NCBI RefSeq assembly: GCF_001949145.1
Contig: NW_019091358.1
Span: 2,225,553-2,287,552 of the forward strand
Reading direction: 5' to 3'
Source of the DNA: Acanthaster planci
Lineage: Eukaryota; Echinodermata; Asteroidea; Valvatida; Acanthasteridae
DNA: 62,000 nt
Both the position numbers and the translations under genes were made by a program. The notes below the pieces were generated by a model. That model saw nothing but the letters and a program-made list of their open reading frames with translations. It made no database searches and had not been told where the DNA came from. Positions 39,701 through 52,638 of this stretch are shown here, piece by piece; the first letter of the stretch is position 1; each line of letters starts with the position of its first letter.

Positions 39701-39730
39701 GGGCGATTCACAATACAGCGCCACAAAGAG
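39701..39730. mobile_element. Solo end of the MITE family seen at 1.4 kb
   Basis: This 30-base segment matches the left end of the element at 1,421-1,450 in 25 of 30 positions, including TTCACAATA and GCGCCA. The first part, GGCGATTCACAA, matches that element's right end exactly over 12 bases. The rest of the element could not be followed, so this is either a truncated or a longer diverged copy. Confidence 0.45.
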
Positions 39731-41008
39731 ATTGGTATGAAAAGGCCATTTTTCACAGCCCATCCTTGGTAATGTCCACAAATCTATTCACCGGTGGTTC
39801 GTGGGGAACTTGAATTATTCCCTGTGTTTATCAGGGAAGAAGATTCGTAAGTGAATTTCGAGAAGCAGTTTTCATAATCAATCCTGTCCTGTTTCTATTG
39901 CAAAGAATGTGTTAATCTATCAAACATTTCCCTAATACGGTGCGCTCGAATACAAATCTTAGCAAGGTGGCTATGTTTATGTCGATTGTTAACTTGAAAA
40001 TGGCCTCTCCGTAGCAACCTCTTGGTGATGCACCATATTGACACTCGCCCCATTGTTGCAGCATTCCTAGGAGTCCAAAGGTGTACGGTGATTTGTACTA
40101 TAACTGGAAATTAAAGGACAGAATGCTGAATCGCAAGCGTCTGTGCAGCCTTTCGTACGCCCCTTTTTTGTTAGAACTGTGCGGCAAAGATACTGTTCGC
40201 ACCAAGTGGACCACAATCCAGTCATCACTGCCTTTTGTGGACTCGCCCCAGAAACGTGACAGGATTCCCAACAGCGGCCCTTGGACCGTCGTCGGTAAAT
40301 ACGCAACTGCCGTGGACATCCTACCAACTGGATGGTAATCGGCCACGTAGATTTCCATCGACGTATGCAGGCCGGGACCACCGCTTGAAAAATATTTACA
40401 TTTCCGATTATTTTAAGAGACACTAACTCATTTACGTTTGGCAGTAAAATCAATTACTCGAACGTTTTATATCGGTCAATCCAATTACTAATTTTCAGTT
40501 GTACATGTACCATATCCCCACAATCATGCATATGCATTGCAATCCATGGATGCTGAGTGCAGGAAGTCCGCAATCAAGTTAAGAAGCCAACATACGACTT
40601 GCTCGGAAATGTAAGTAGGCAGCCTGCTGAGAAGACTGCAAAGCTCAGGATTGAAAAGAGCCTTAACTGATGGTGCTGTAAAGTGTGCTTTACTACCAGC
40701 TCGCGAAATTGTAAAATTACTTCGAAATTGTTATTTGTGAATGTAAATTCCCAGAACAACGCAGGTTGATCGTAAAACTGCGATTGAAATACAGTCCATG
40801 AAAGCACACACAGCAAATTAAAATTGAAAAAGCTTCACTTGACCCATTGGGACTACACAAATATACAGGAAATTGAAATCTGATTTTCCCTGATTAATCT
40901 CTCGGCAGCAGCAATAGGCAATTTATGATTTAGAGAATGACAAGACAAGAAGACACATGGACGAAGCACTTGAGCAGTTATCAGGGGTGCTTATACAGGA
41001 AATGTGGG

Positions 41009-41497
41009 TCTTGTTCTTCTTGTTCTCCTTCTTGTTCTTGTTCTTCTTGTCGTTGTTCTTGTTGTTCTTTTGTTGTTCTTCTTGTTCTTTTGTTGTACTT
41101 CTTGTTGTTCTTCTTGTTTTTCTTGTTGTTCTTCTTTTTACTCTTGTTCTTGTTGTTCTTGTTCTTGTTGTTGTTCTTCTTCTTCTTGTTCTTGTTGTTC
41201 TTTTGTTGTTCTTCTTGTTGTTCTTGTTCTTGTTGTTCTTCTTGTTGCTCTTGTTCTTGTTGTTGTTCTTCTTCTTCTTGTTCTTGTTGTTGTTCTTGTT
41301 CTTGTTGTTCTTCTTGTTGCTCTTGTTCTTGTTGTTGTTCTTCTTCTTCTTGTTCTTCTTGTTGCTCTTGTTCTTGTTGTTGTTCTTCTTCTTCTTGTTC
41401 TTGTTGTTGCTCTTGTTCTTGTTGTTGTTCTTCTTCTTGTTGTTCTTTTTGTTGTTCTTCTTGTTGTTCTTGTTCTTCTTGTTGTTGTTCTTGTTTT
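41009..41497 (+). repeat. TTGTTC/TTCTTG microsatellite with 45-bp higher-order unit
   Basis: About 490 bases are built from TTG and TTC triplets with very few A residues. A GTTGCTC variant at 41,244, 41,316, 41,361 and 41,406 shows that the last blocks repeat as 45-base units. All three plus-strand frames are open here and give poly-leucine, poly-cysteine/serine or poly-valine products, which are not genes. Confidence 0.9.
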
Positions 41498-43552
41498 GGT
41501 GTTTTTATGGCACTTTCAGACTCAGGCTATTCACGTTTATCCATACACTTCATAAATCAGCATCTCGTTACATAGTTAGGAAGATGGTCCAGTTTTAGAG
41601 GCAGGAGAAAAGCGAGGAAAGAACTGGTACGCTAACCTGCTCACCCATAAATTGTCTATGTACGATGTACATTTATGATTGCAAGTAAGGTAGCGCAGTA
41701 GCAACAACACATAACGGGAGTGGCACATCCACGTGCGATGCGTTCCCCACCAGTTTGATTTCATATTTTTTGAGGTTTCAATAATTCATTATGCAAAACG
41801 TTTTCCAAATTTGTATGGAGTAAAGCTCAAAAATCTCTGCCCGAGTTTATATCATGCTTCAAATGTGATTGTAGTTAAAAATATGAAGACTTTTGTAGTC
41901 AAAGGAGAAAGAGAGTTGACAGAATTTTAGATCAAAAGAACCTGACATTTTAGAATACATAAAAATTATTATTCATTACAAATTCATCACGGTGATTCCC
42001 TATAACTCAATCTAAGTACCCACTCATAACATTTTACGGCGCTTTCTACTTAATGGCCAGATCTCCCTAGAGAGCATTTTCAGTGGATGAAAAGGTCTAA
42101 CATCTTGGTTGGTCACATACTTTTTGCCTTGTCCTTTGTCAGCACCTGTTATCATCTGGGGGGGGGAGGAAGTAGACATTTTTCTAGTATTAAAACGAGG
42201 CTAAATCTGATTTAGATAATTTCCGCCCCCACCCCCAAAAAACAGCATTGCTCTGCTTGAACGTACACATTTAAATTCATGGATGAATCATAGCATTATT
42301 TTTTACAACAAGATGATTATCTTAGCTGTAGCTGAAAGGAGACGAAACTGGTTCCCTAGGTACGTTCATGGCTGTTCGTATACCTGATATTTATGCCTGT
42401 AAATTTGATGCAACCATAGAGGAGGGAACACAGAAGCTTGAACATCCCGGCGAAGAAAATGAAGCCAATTTTTGGAATGACCATAGCAACCGTATTCTGA
42501 GCGATTACGTCACTCGCTGAACCCAGGCACCATACAGTAATGATCGTTGCTATTTCAGTGGTAATCGATAACCTCTCTAGTCAACGTGCGATACAGAACA
42601 CGGTTTTTCTTAAGCGCAGCTGTACTCCAAGGGTCTTACACGATTGGTACATGTGTTCAAGCGCTTGTAATGAGAGACTTTCTTATGCCAATCCTTTTGC
42701 CCATTCAGAGCATGCACGTAGTTCTTAGCATGGGTGCATAGTTTTGAGCCTGCACAAGACTGTGGAAAAGGACCGTAATGACCGCTACCACTGGCATCTC
42801 AAAATGTCCCATCCGAAACACTTTTACTCTTTTCTTTTTAAATGAATGGACATTTCGCTAAAACATCTCATTTTAGTATAATTTATCATCTTTTATATTT
42901 TTGACATTGCTGTATTCTGCTTAGTCAAGAATTTGTATTTTCGAGCTGTTCACGAAATTTAGAAGCTTTTCCATTTCATTGTTCTCCCATGAGAAAGGTA
43001 ATGCGGTTTCTCAAGCAACAAAAACAGGTACAGAATCATCAGTGCAATTCAAATTTCTAAAATCTCTCTAGTATCCGAAAATTGTGTTTGACCGTGGAAT
43101 CTGACATGATGCTAAAACTTTTTAAGTCTTCACAAGACACGGTGTGTGCGTACACGAAAAGTGTGGTATTACTTATAATGCAAGGCAGATACATTTTTGG
43201 TACAACATTGCTGCCAGTCTATGGTTGGTGTAGACAGGTTGAGATTGTGAAGCAAGTGGTTTTAAGACGGCGACAGCGATCTTCAAGCACTTTTAAGTGC
43301 CAGAGTTGTAAGTCCCCTATGTTTTTCCTCTCTGATATGCAACCCACTTGCTAGCCAATAGATAGTGTTGATCAGAAATGACCCGAAGACTACGGATTGT
43401 TCGTTGCGATGTTATAGAAGCCCTGTGCAAGCTGATCACAAGTTGATCGAGATGCAGATGTCTTACATTGATTTACGTTTGCCGTGGGAGCGTATATTCA
43501 GTGGGCTTTGGAATCCTCGGGACAAAAGTTGTAAAGACTCAGTGAATATCCT

Positions 43553-44116
43553 TGAGCCCGACTCGAGTCACCGTTTTTGACGACTCGACTCGAGTCCAAA
43601 TGGGTGAATGACTCAACTCGACTCAAGTCACTGCGAGCAAATGAGTCGACTCGGTTCGAGTCCGTCATCAGATGACCAGACTCGAGTAAAAGTTAAAAAG
43701 ACTCGAGTCCAAAAAAGTGAAATTGACCCTCTTTGCGAAAAATTGTCCGCAAAGACTTGCGATGCCAGTTTGTGTTTAAATATATATGTGTATAAATTAA
43801 TGGCACGTGCCATTTTCATCAAGAGTAAAATGTGGTTTGACCACAATGTACAAACCCAGAGGTAAGTTTAATATGCCCCCCAAATTACTTTCTCTCTTGT
43901 TTTTGTTTATCAAATTTTTGTTCAAATTTTTGTGACTCAACTTAACTCGAGCTTAATTACTTGACTCGACCCAACTCGACTTTTTGTACCAAATGCCTCC
44001 ACTCAACTTTTTTTCCGAACGACTCGAAACGTTACAATGACTTGACTCGAGTTGTTTTGTTACTATGACTTGACTCCACACGAGTCACAAAAAGCAGTGA
44101 CTCGAGACAACACTAG
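43553..44116. mobile_element. Non-autonomous DNA transposon with ACTCGAGTC ends
   Basis: The left part (43,553-43,715) and right part (43,930-44,116) are clusters of GACTCGAGTC words in inverted orientation. The left CTCGAGTCACCGTTTTTG matches the complement of the right end, CTCGAGTCACTGCTTTTTG. The centre contains the perfect palindrome AATGGCACGTGCCATT (43,799-43,814). The right end finishes ACAACACTAG. There is no transposase. Ends rich in this word occur in short DNA transposons of many animals; I suspect a hAT-type family from the CTAGTGTTG end, but have not proved it. Confidence 0.55.
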
Positions 44117-46551
44117 GCAAAATTGATATGACGAATAACGAACGCTTTGACACCCACTGGATCAGTTGATAAAAAACGCTGCGAGTCCCGACATTTAATG
44201 ACTTTAAAATCTCAAGAAACGCTAACAAGATGAGTGCTTGCACCTCAATATTCCTTCTATATACTTATGGATCCCGATTCAAACAAAGTGGATACCAGTT
44301 TTTTTTCTAATGACGTCCACTACAGTGAACATTATGCGCTGTTAAACTAAAGTACGCACCGAATGTGCACATTCCTTCATTATCATATTTCCCTGGAGAG
44401 TAAAGCGCGGCTTTTTTTGTTACTGAACCTGCCTTTTACCCCTAAAACGGTAACTTAATACAACTCCAATCCCAGCGACGCTTTGACTTTTATCGTCCAT
44501 CCCACCCGCTGAAATGGCGTGAAGTGAACAAGACCATTTGGTCGACCTCCTACAATGCCAAGAAGAAGGGTAGCAAAAAAAAAGCCCATCGAACAAAAGG
44601 CCAATGAGGTTCCTCGGAAATAGACGAAGATGATATTTCGTGTCAATCGATCCCATTTAGTCTAACGCAGGATGCACTTTATCTAGAGAACACCCATGCC
44701 TGATAAATTTAGCCGATGATGGCAATTTTTCAGACCGCTTATTTGCCAAGCACTTTCGCTTTACTTGGGCAGTGTGGTGGTGCTTTAAACGAAAAAGATT
44801 CTAGGTCACTCAGATAAAAAAACACGACCATCCAGATGCAGGAGCTTCTACATTTATATATTCACTGCAAAATTAAGTAGCTACAAGGTGAAGTGACTCT
44901 GAATCCTTTTCAGAAACCGACTATTGGTTCAAAACCTGGGAATGCGATGTTTAAATAATACTTCGACGGAGGGTCAATTATACAGGGGCCACTCTAACGA
45001 AACACGGCGTCGCTTTCATTGCTGAAACAGCCAATTTAATTTGGTCAGATTATCGGAGAAATATCTAGGTCAACCATACACTGGCAATTCACTTTTCTGC
45101 TCTCGAAAATTTTTCCAGGCAAGGAAGCCCTGTTTTACATCAGCTGACCGGGAAAAGTAGCTTAATTGTTCATGGGTCCTTAAGACTTTAAGAGGTTTTG
45201 ACATGCTGTTTGATTTGAACATAATCGGCTCTGAGGTTGTAGGATCATTTTTGGTATAGCTGTATCCCTTCAAACATAAAACTAATCAATAGAAACAGTC
45301 AAACATTTTTTTACAAAGAAAGAACAAGCACTGAATAACTGTTAAAAAATCGATACAGTTTTGTTTGTTGAGGTTAAAATGTCTCAGTTCAAGTCAGTTA
45401 AGATGTACAATCCTTATATTTTCAACATTTTCTGTGCCATAAGTATTGTGCTTGATTTTCCTGCAGTTGGCTCACAGTTGAGCTCTGGCCATGAAATCAT
45501 TTAAAAGATTTGAGTGTACACGTGGAGGGATGAAAATGTAGTCTCACCTCGACGACGGTGGAAAATACGAAACTTTAAAGCAGATGTCAGTATTTTTTAT
45601 GCAGCATATTAGTTGTTGTTCATGTAAACACCAACAAAACCCATTTGAGCCTTGACAAGTTTGTTTAGATCTCTTTTATCGCTAAGTAACCAGGGAGGGA
45701 ATCCCCCCCCCCGTCATTTTATGTTGCTGGGTCTGCTCATGTAACTCTTTGTTCACATTAAAGGGTCGTCCCTTCTTAAATAAGGCAAATTTAGACCATG
45801 AAAATCGCTTCTCATTGACGGCTGAAAACAAAAACTTCGAATCGCCTAATAACTATGCTTGCAAGGGGAAGTTTTCCATTTCATTCAAAACCTCTCAGTA
45901 TGCTCCTTGCTTGTTTTCCTGTCTACATTGGAACTAGAACTCTGTAGAGAATGTCATATTCTAATCAGTGAATCAACGAGCCAGTCTGTATCGTCCGTGC
46001 AGTTGTTTGACAATAGCAAAATGGATTTGATTGTATATTCATGTATGAGCGTCTCACATTTCCCGTGTAAATTTTCATCGAGGAATACAAAATAACATAC
46101 GTTTTCCACACATTCCCGTTGCAATGCAACTTTAGCTTGAGTAAATATAAAATGCACACCGGTTGAATTTCTACTGTATGTAATTCATCACCCGTTCTGC
46201 CTGGGGTGGTGTCATTCCGAAGTAAATAAGGACAACCTCGTAGCTAAATCGACCTTTGATTGTGTACAAAGAACTCTTATTACCCTCAAGATATTTATCA
46301 CGTTTACAGTGGGTAGAGAGATTTTGTAGAGTTTCTATAGCGATATCCGAATCTTCTCTCGTCTTCTCTCATGAGGAGTTCGTACTTTTTTTCAATTATA
46401 TTTTAACATGTATTTTTATCCAAACACATTTACTCTCCCGGTCAATGATCAAACCAACAGAAACCTCTTTAGAGGTTCTCTCTTTTTTCCTGAATAATTG
46501 AGAAGGGCGTAATGTAAGTTTATCATTACAAGGAAAAGGAAAGTCTCTTAC

Positions 46552-46687
46552 CAATCCAAACAGCAACGTTGATGATGATGGCCCTGGTTGTCGTTCGGGT
46601 ATTTCGAGACCGAACGGCATGGACAATGAGAAGATACCGATCGATTGACATTGCTGTCAGGGTGCAACAAGTCGCTTGCACGGTCAC
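46552..46687 (-). CDS. KISS1R-like: Kisspeptin-type receptor, exon for TM3 to TM4
   Basis: This 136-base exon encodes 45 residues and the first base of a glycine codon. TM3 reads VTVQATCCTLTAMSIDRYL, then loop 2 with a cluster of arginines and threonines (RSRNTRTTTR), then TM4 (AIIINVAVWI). VQATC-TLTAMS-DR is the signature of kisspeptin receptors and differs from galanin and allatostatin receptors. The G-protein motif is DRY. On the minus strand the exon follows TTGACAG and is followed by GTAAGAG. It starts in phase 0 and ends in phase 1, the same positions I know from the vertebrate receptor, and joins in frame to the exon at 28.7 kb. Both splice sites look functional, so I see no sign of decay. 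Confidence 0.9.
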
Positions 46688-49600
46688 CTGTCAATTAAGA
46701 AAAGGAAAGTTTCAAGTATAGCCTTCTGCGTTAGATTCTTTGAAGCATGACCGACAAAATAAGAGGACGCTATTCGATGTGAGTAATTTTTGAGTAAACA
46801 TAAAAAGGTTTAACTCAAACCAAATAGCACTCACCTATTGTCTCCGCCATACCTCGACTCAAATAGCTACTTTGAAACGCTACGAAAATACTTACTTAAA
46901 GCCCGGCACAATTTTGCTGGAATACCCTAACAGTCCCATGACAACGCTGCATGGTTTGCAAAGCTTTATACCACCGGCTATTTTGCAACTCGGGTACTTT
47001 TTATCCAATGCCAGCAAAAGGTTTTGCTGTTTGGCAAAAGCACAAATGACACGTTTCGTCTAAGGCAAAACGTCGAACCCAAATTCTCATGTCGATGTCT
47101 CTTAGGACAGTTTAAAGTGTGTAACGACGAATAATTTTTTCAGAATATACTTCATTTTTTTAATTGAGACGTTCCAGGGAAGGCCCAAGATGCAAATATA
47201 TAATCGACGTAGAATGAATAATGTAATAAGAGTACACCTAATCTCCTTGTAATCCAGGGGCAGGTCCAGATATTCGAAAAGGGGGCGGGGTGATCCCGAA
47301 TTTCAAAGGGGGGTGTGAACTAAAGCAGTAATTTTAAAATGCCCGTACGGCGTTGGGTGCGGAACCATTTTGGATTCTAGGCGCTCTGTGGTGCAATTTC
47401 CAGCAGTGTGACTCCTCGTTTTTTCTTCTCCCTCCCTCTTTTTCTCCTTTTTATTTATTTATTTTCTTTTTGAGTGAAAAAGGGGGGCGTGAGCCGCCAT
47501 GCCACGCCCTGAACCTGCCCCTATAATCATGCCTGTGTGATTTTAAATACTGAATCTGACAAGGTGAAAGCAGCACTACCGATTCGCAATCAGCTGGTTA
47601 GACTTATCTCTTTTTTCCTTAGAAGGGTAACTCATTCGACAGACACGGTTACTCAGGTTAGGGGTGGCATTTGTCCATTTCTCGCAACCCTTCTGATTTC
47701 ACGTCTAAAGATCTCTCATAATAACATTGGCGTTTTGCTGCTGGTGCTCCCAATCTGACTACCCACCGTTGTTAACAAACGAGACATTTACAGAGGAATT
47801 TCCCTGTTCGGAACAGAGCCGAAATTTATTAAGGTATTACCTAAATGTAACAGCTTCAGCATTATTTTATGGGATTGTGGGCACAAAAGCAGCCAAAACA
47901 AGATCGTCGAGCGGGCTGAAGCGCCAGCTGCGCAACGTCGTTGGTAGGTTAGTATTGTGGGTGTTCTTTGTTCAAATGCCAGAGGAATTTTGTCTGCCTC
48001 TTTCGTGTTGGAAAAATAAATTTTGAATGTTCATTAAATTTACTGCGCATTTTTTTTTAAATCCTGAGGTCTATTTGATTCACAGACGAAAGCTCACTTC
48101 GACGTGTTCCCAATCAGGAAGTGGCACGATATATTTCGCTCCCATTCCGAACAGGGTCATATCTCTGTCAACGTCTCGTTTGTCAATAACAATGGTGCAG
48201 TTGGATCAGGTGGCTCATCATTGGACATTCAACTCAACAAAATGTCGGGAAATGAACATAGATGATTTACTCGTCCCCTCTTCTATTAATGTTTTGGTTG
48301 TTGTATTACAGCTTCCACATGACAAAACAGTGAAACCGTTGCTTCAGTAGACCGAATACTTCATAGTTGAAACGTGATCCAATAGAGAAAAATTCAATTA
48401 CTTGTTTCCAATGGAACGTGTGGAGACTATATGTCTACATTTCTACTTCTTCTTGTCTCATTTTTGAGAATAACTGTATCTTTAATAGGCAACACGAAAC
48501 CTAGTAATGTGCCTAAATGCGGTGTATCGAAATTGGACTCTTGGTTGTTATTGATTTTAGATTCAGTTCCGTAGTTGTCGAGTGCGGTCAATTCTTTCCT
48601 TCACTTATACAAAGATTATTTGCAATTTCAAAAAGTTTGACTATTGTATTATATCTCTAATCTCTTCAGTTATCGTGATTAGTCAAATCAAATTTACTGA
48701 GATATTGGGGACAATCAATTTCGTTCACACAAGTTACTTCACGGTTTTCGTCATTCCCTGAATGTGCTGCTTTTCTACGTTTTTGTTCGCAATGAGCATG
48801 ACTATGAAAAGGCTCTCTTGTTGAGAAAAAGGGGAATTTTGATGTCACTGCCAAAGGTGTACCGTTAGCAGCACTTTTTTCACAAAACGCACGTTATGAA
48901 AAAGAGACATAGTGGCGTCCTCCTTTAAACTGAGTATTAGGGCGACATTGTATCTAATCTTCGTTTTGACGCTAAATCAGCAAAGCGATTCTGGAAAATA
49001 AGAGTTTCAGCAAATGGCGTAGGTATCCGACGTAGTTTCCTTCACAAAACAAAAAAACCGCCGGTAAAAAGTTAGAAAAAGGTCAGGCCAACGTGTCTTT
49101 TCTAATTTACTGATGACGCACAGCGAGAGGGAGCCAATTATTATAGGTAGAAATTATTGCAACGAACTGAAAGCACCGAATGAAACTAGAAGGTGGGCTT
49201 CCTCTTGTGATTTTAGTGCACCCCCAGGCAAAACGCATATTTCAAGAGATGCAAAGGTGTGCGCGTGCTTCGCACAAGGTGCTACCAGCATTGTTCTGAG
49301 TAAAGCGCCCCGGAAAATCTACTTCGGCACGTATAGGGTTCTCGAGTGCCCGTAATTGCGAGAAATACTACTTTCGCAAACCTGTTTCCTCGGGGAGTGA
49401 GGTATCTTCTTTTTCAAGGATGCCCTCCAAAATCTTAAAATCGAATAATGTAGTCCATCGTTGGAAACTTTTTGGCACAGACTTTATATGCCAAGCCTCT
49501 GCAGGTTTTGTGTCAAAGCTTCTATTGTTAAAAAGAACCTGAATGAAGTCTGAATTGCAACATTAACACGACATCTGAAACTAGATTTTGTTCCTTTGCC

Positions 49601-52600
49601 ACGAAAAGCCAAACAAAAAATAAAACTTCAAACGCACATTAAACCTTAAAATGCTTTCAAGTGTACGCTGGCAGTTTCAAAGAAACCAACAAGTTACCGG
49701 CTTTGATTTTCAAACTAAGCTTTTGTAGCAAAGAAGCATCTCCGTCCCTCCAAAAAAGGCAACCCCAGTACACAGCATTCACTCTGATTATACCTAGTGG
49801 AATGCCAAAGTCTTTGATTCCTATAGTGAGGGCTTTACTACAAATTGAAATGGCTTTGCTCCAAGGTTTGGTAACATTAGCTCTGTTTCGCTTGGAGCCA
49901 TGAAACGAATCGTCGCAACAGAATGGTTTCATCCACAGCTGTTATTATTGCATTCTGTTGAATGAAAAAAACAATGCCTCATTGTAAAGGAACTATGGGG
50001 TATGTATGAAGTTTAGTGATTGTCGTCATCATGTAGAAGTCACATCAAACGTCATACTTTCTTGGTATGTCTAAATTTTCAAGAAAACGTGACCGTAACT
50101 TGAGTTGCCAAGTGTCCGTTCAGTTTCCCAGACATACTGGCTCGGGTTCGAACAATAATATTTTCCGAATCGACCCACATGTCGGTCTCAACAGCCCGTA
50201 ATCTACAGCTCTGGTTCTCATTTTTCAGAATAAACAAATTACATACTGAGCGCAATGCCTTGAGGGGGCTCATGCCTCTCACTGACCCTGGAGAAGTCTG
50301 TGTGCGCGTGTAACCACCGAGCTATAAGGGCACAAGCCAAATCGGATGTTCGGTGGTTGTGAACTGATCCGGCTTGGTTCCTTCGAGATTACTGTGGATC
50401 TCGGGTTGGTGACAACGAGAGATGGCATTGCTGTTCCAATTTTCTGCTCGATGTACGACGAGATTGCTGTCTGAAATTACATCTCTAATTATCCCTCCGT
50501 TGATGTGACAGGGGAGCTATGATGTGACTGTCCCAAAGGGACCGCTTTTCCCCTGAACAGGAAGAAAATATGTACAACTGCGGACATATCGTGTACTCTT
50601 GCCTTCCTCCTAAACAATTGCAGCTTAGAAATAATGCCAAAGATTAGTGCCGGTACGTGATTTTTGTTAAATGTTCCAGTGACCTTTTATTTCCTTCAAA
50701 AGAAAGCATTTCGGTTAGAAAGGCCATCAATGCAGACGCTTTTGAAATTGCTTTGGAATGTTATTTAGTATTACGGTTGATAGGCTTGTAAGGAAGCGGC
50801 AGGTTTTCTCTCTTCCCGCTTCAGTTCCGCATTGAGTAGTTCATGGGAGAAAAAACGCTATAGAGCTGTAGGTTAGATTTAACTGCATGGCTTTTCTGGT
50901 TTCTAGCTGATTGAGTTGCCGGCTGGTTTGTAGACTGGCACCTGGAAGGACTGCTTTAATAGTCAGCTGGCGTACTTTGTACAGTCGAGGAGTTACTATA
51001 AATAAAACGTATAGGCCTAGTGTCTGGAGCGTGTGCAGAGAGGTTTGTGTGAAAACTGACTAGCTACAGTCCGACTCCAAAGTATAGGCAGTTAACTGGA
51101 AAGGTTAATACAAAACAATCTTTAATTATCTTTGAAATCATTAAAGCAGAGTTAAAAATGCTGTTGGCTCTACCCGAACTATCAAGCTTGCGTCAAAATC
51201 TATCTCACGGCTGGCTGATTTTATAGTTTTTCCTCTTTCTTTCTCAAAATAATTGATAGCTAGTAAGCCTGTTGATAGCTCGCCCTAATGCTATCTAGGC
51301 TATGATGTGCCAATTTCTCTCCGTTGCGTGCCACTAAAGAACCATTTGCAATAAAGATGGCCCTCGCGTTTGTCCCTTTTCAACTGTCTGCATTTTCTCG
51401 TATGCGACGCACGTGAATTTATTATGAATGCATGCATCCATTCTTGGACTCATACGCGGTTCTTTAGTCATTTGGGAGGGGGGTAGATCATTTGCACTTG
51501 GCGTCACCTTCTAACTTTCGCTACTGTTCTCTCACTTTGCGAGCTACAAAAACCTAATGTATATTGTACACTATGACCCCGCAAATTGATCATGGACTGT
51601 TCATTTAAATAAAAAAAATAATACAGAATTGCGATTCCAATATTTTCAGCTGGGGGCAAGATGAAAGTTTACCCCCTACTCCCCCTCCCCCGGAAAACCG
51701 CGCCTGCTTGGCCTGACTTCAAAGTGCCAACGTTAATTTCGGGAGAAAAACAACCTTGCGTGTAAAATACGATCACGAATTGTCTTGCAGCAGACCACAT
51801 TCGATTTGAGTACCGTGTTATGGCACCAAACTATTGTTCTAACACCCATCCTAGTTCTCATACCTGGTTGTGATTAACATTAACGGTAATATACCGCCTG
51901 GGGTAAAATAAATAATTTTGATACAAATTAAAATCTTGATACAAATCAAAATCTCCAATAAAACCCTACCTGTTTCTTTTTACCAATGGGTGGTAAAATA
52001 TTGAATGACTTAATTTTGCAGCTTAAAACTGTTGAACAATATGGGATTTTAACCTTGTAAGGAAATGTTAATTGATGTATATACAGTCATAAACGCGGGT
52101 TGAACATTTAATTATGGACTCTAGTAAAATTTAAATCATAAACACTTTTTATCATTGCAAATACTGTTTTCAACTGACCAGTAACTTGGCAATTTCCAAG
52201 TACCGTTACATGTTCAGAAAATGGCTCCACTTTTTGATGTCTCATGTTACGTCTCGCCTCGTTGTCTCTCTTCTCAGCCTCTTTATTGTGTTTTCCTTTC
52301 CCTTCTCATTTTATCGCTGGCCGGGATCTACTTTTTACCCGTTTTGCTTATCTTGTTTTTCATCTCCTCAAGACCCATTTTGAATAAAAAAAACAACTAT
52401 TAAAAAAGACTAAAGGAAGAATGTCACGCATTACACCATCAGTCTCTAACCACAACGGCATATAATGAAATGAAATAAGTTGGGGGATGTTAAAAAGAGG
52501 TGTCATGCGCATGCAACTTATTCAACCCTCTGTTAATTACAAAAGCCCCCCCCCCATTTTTTGTCTTCCCTCCGTGGCTTGTTCCTTGAAAAGAATAACA

Positions 52601-52638
52601 TTTCATCCCCCGCATCAAAAAAAATCTAAAAATTAATT
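46688..52638. other. Probable upstream intron, no exon recognised
   Basis: The next receptor exon upstream should encode TM2 and the first extracellular loop and end in phase 0. I looked on the minus strand for the expected W-[FV]-G-D...M-C-K motif followed by a donor and did not find it. Two adjoining plus-strand frames at 47,727-48,350 are unassigned. Otherwise non-coding. Confidence 0.5.

Larger units (their letters stand above)
28694..46551 (-). other. 17.86-kb intron of the receptor gene
   Basis: The intron is bounded by GTAAGAG (donor, next to 46,552) and TTTTTACAG (acceptor, next to 28,693) on the minus strand and interrupts a glycine codon after its first base. It holds several repeats listed separately and some unassigned frames. 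I see no nested gene with a recognisable domain. Stretches 28.7-31.6, 32-36.3, 37-39.7, 41.5-43.5 and 44.1-46.5 kb showed me nothing beyond the listed items. Confidence 0.8.

Noticed and set aside
40937-41598. Three long overlapping plus-strand frames of 183-213 codons, rich in Leu/Phe, Cys/Ser or Val/Leu
   Set aside because: They are translations of the TTG/TTC microsatellite in its three registers; stops cannot arise there.
44420-44656. Minus-strand frame with a membrane-span-like stretch
   Set aside because: One short hydrophobic stretch, a competing overlapping frame and no flanking splice sites; not enough to call an exon.
47727-48350. Two adjoining plus-strand frames of about 100 codons each
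   Set aside because: They are different proteins back to back without known motifs, and no splice evidence joins them.
50136-50345. tRNA-like words (GGGTTCGAAC, and ACCGAGCTATAAGGGC on the other strand)
   Set aside because: A and B boxes are on opposite strands or wrongly spaced; no cloverleaf could be drawn.
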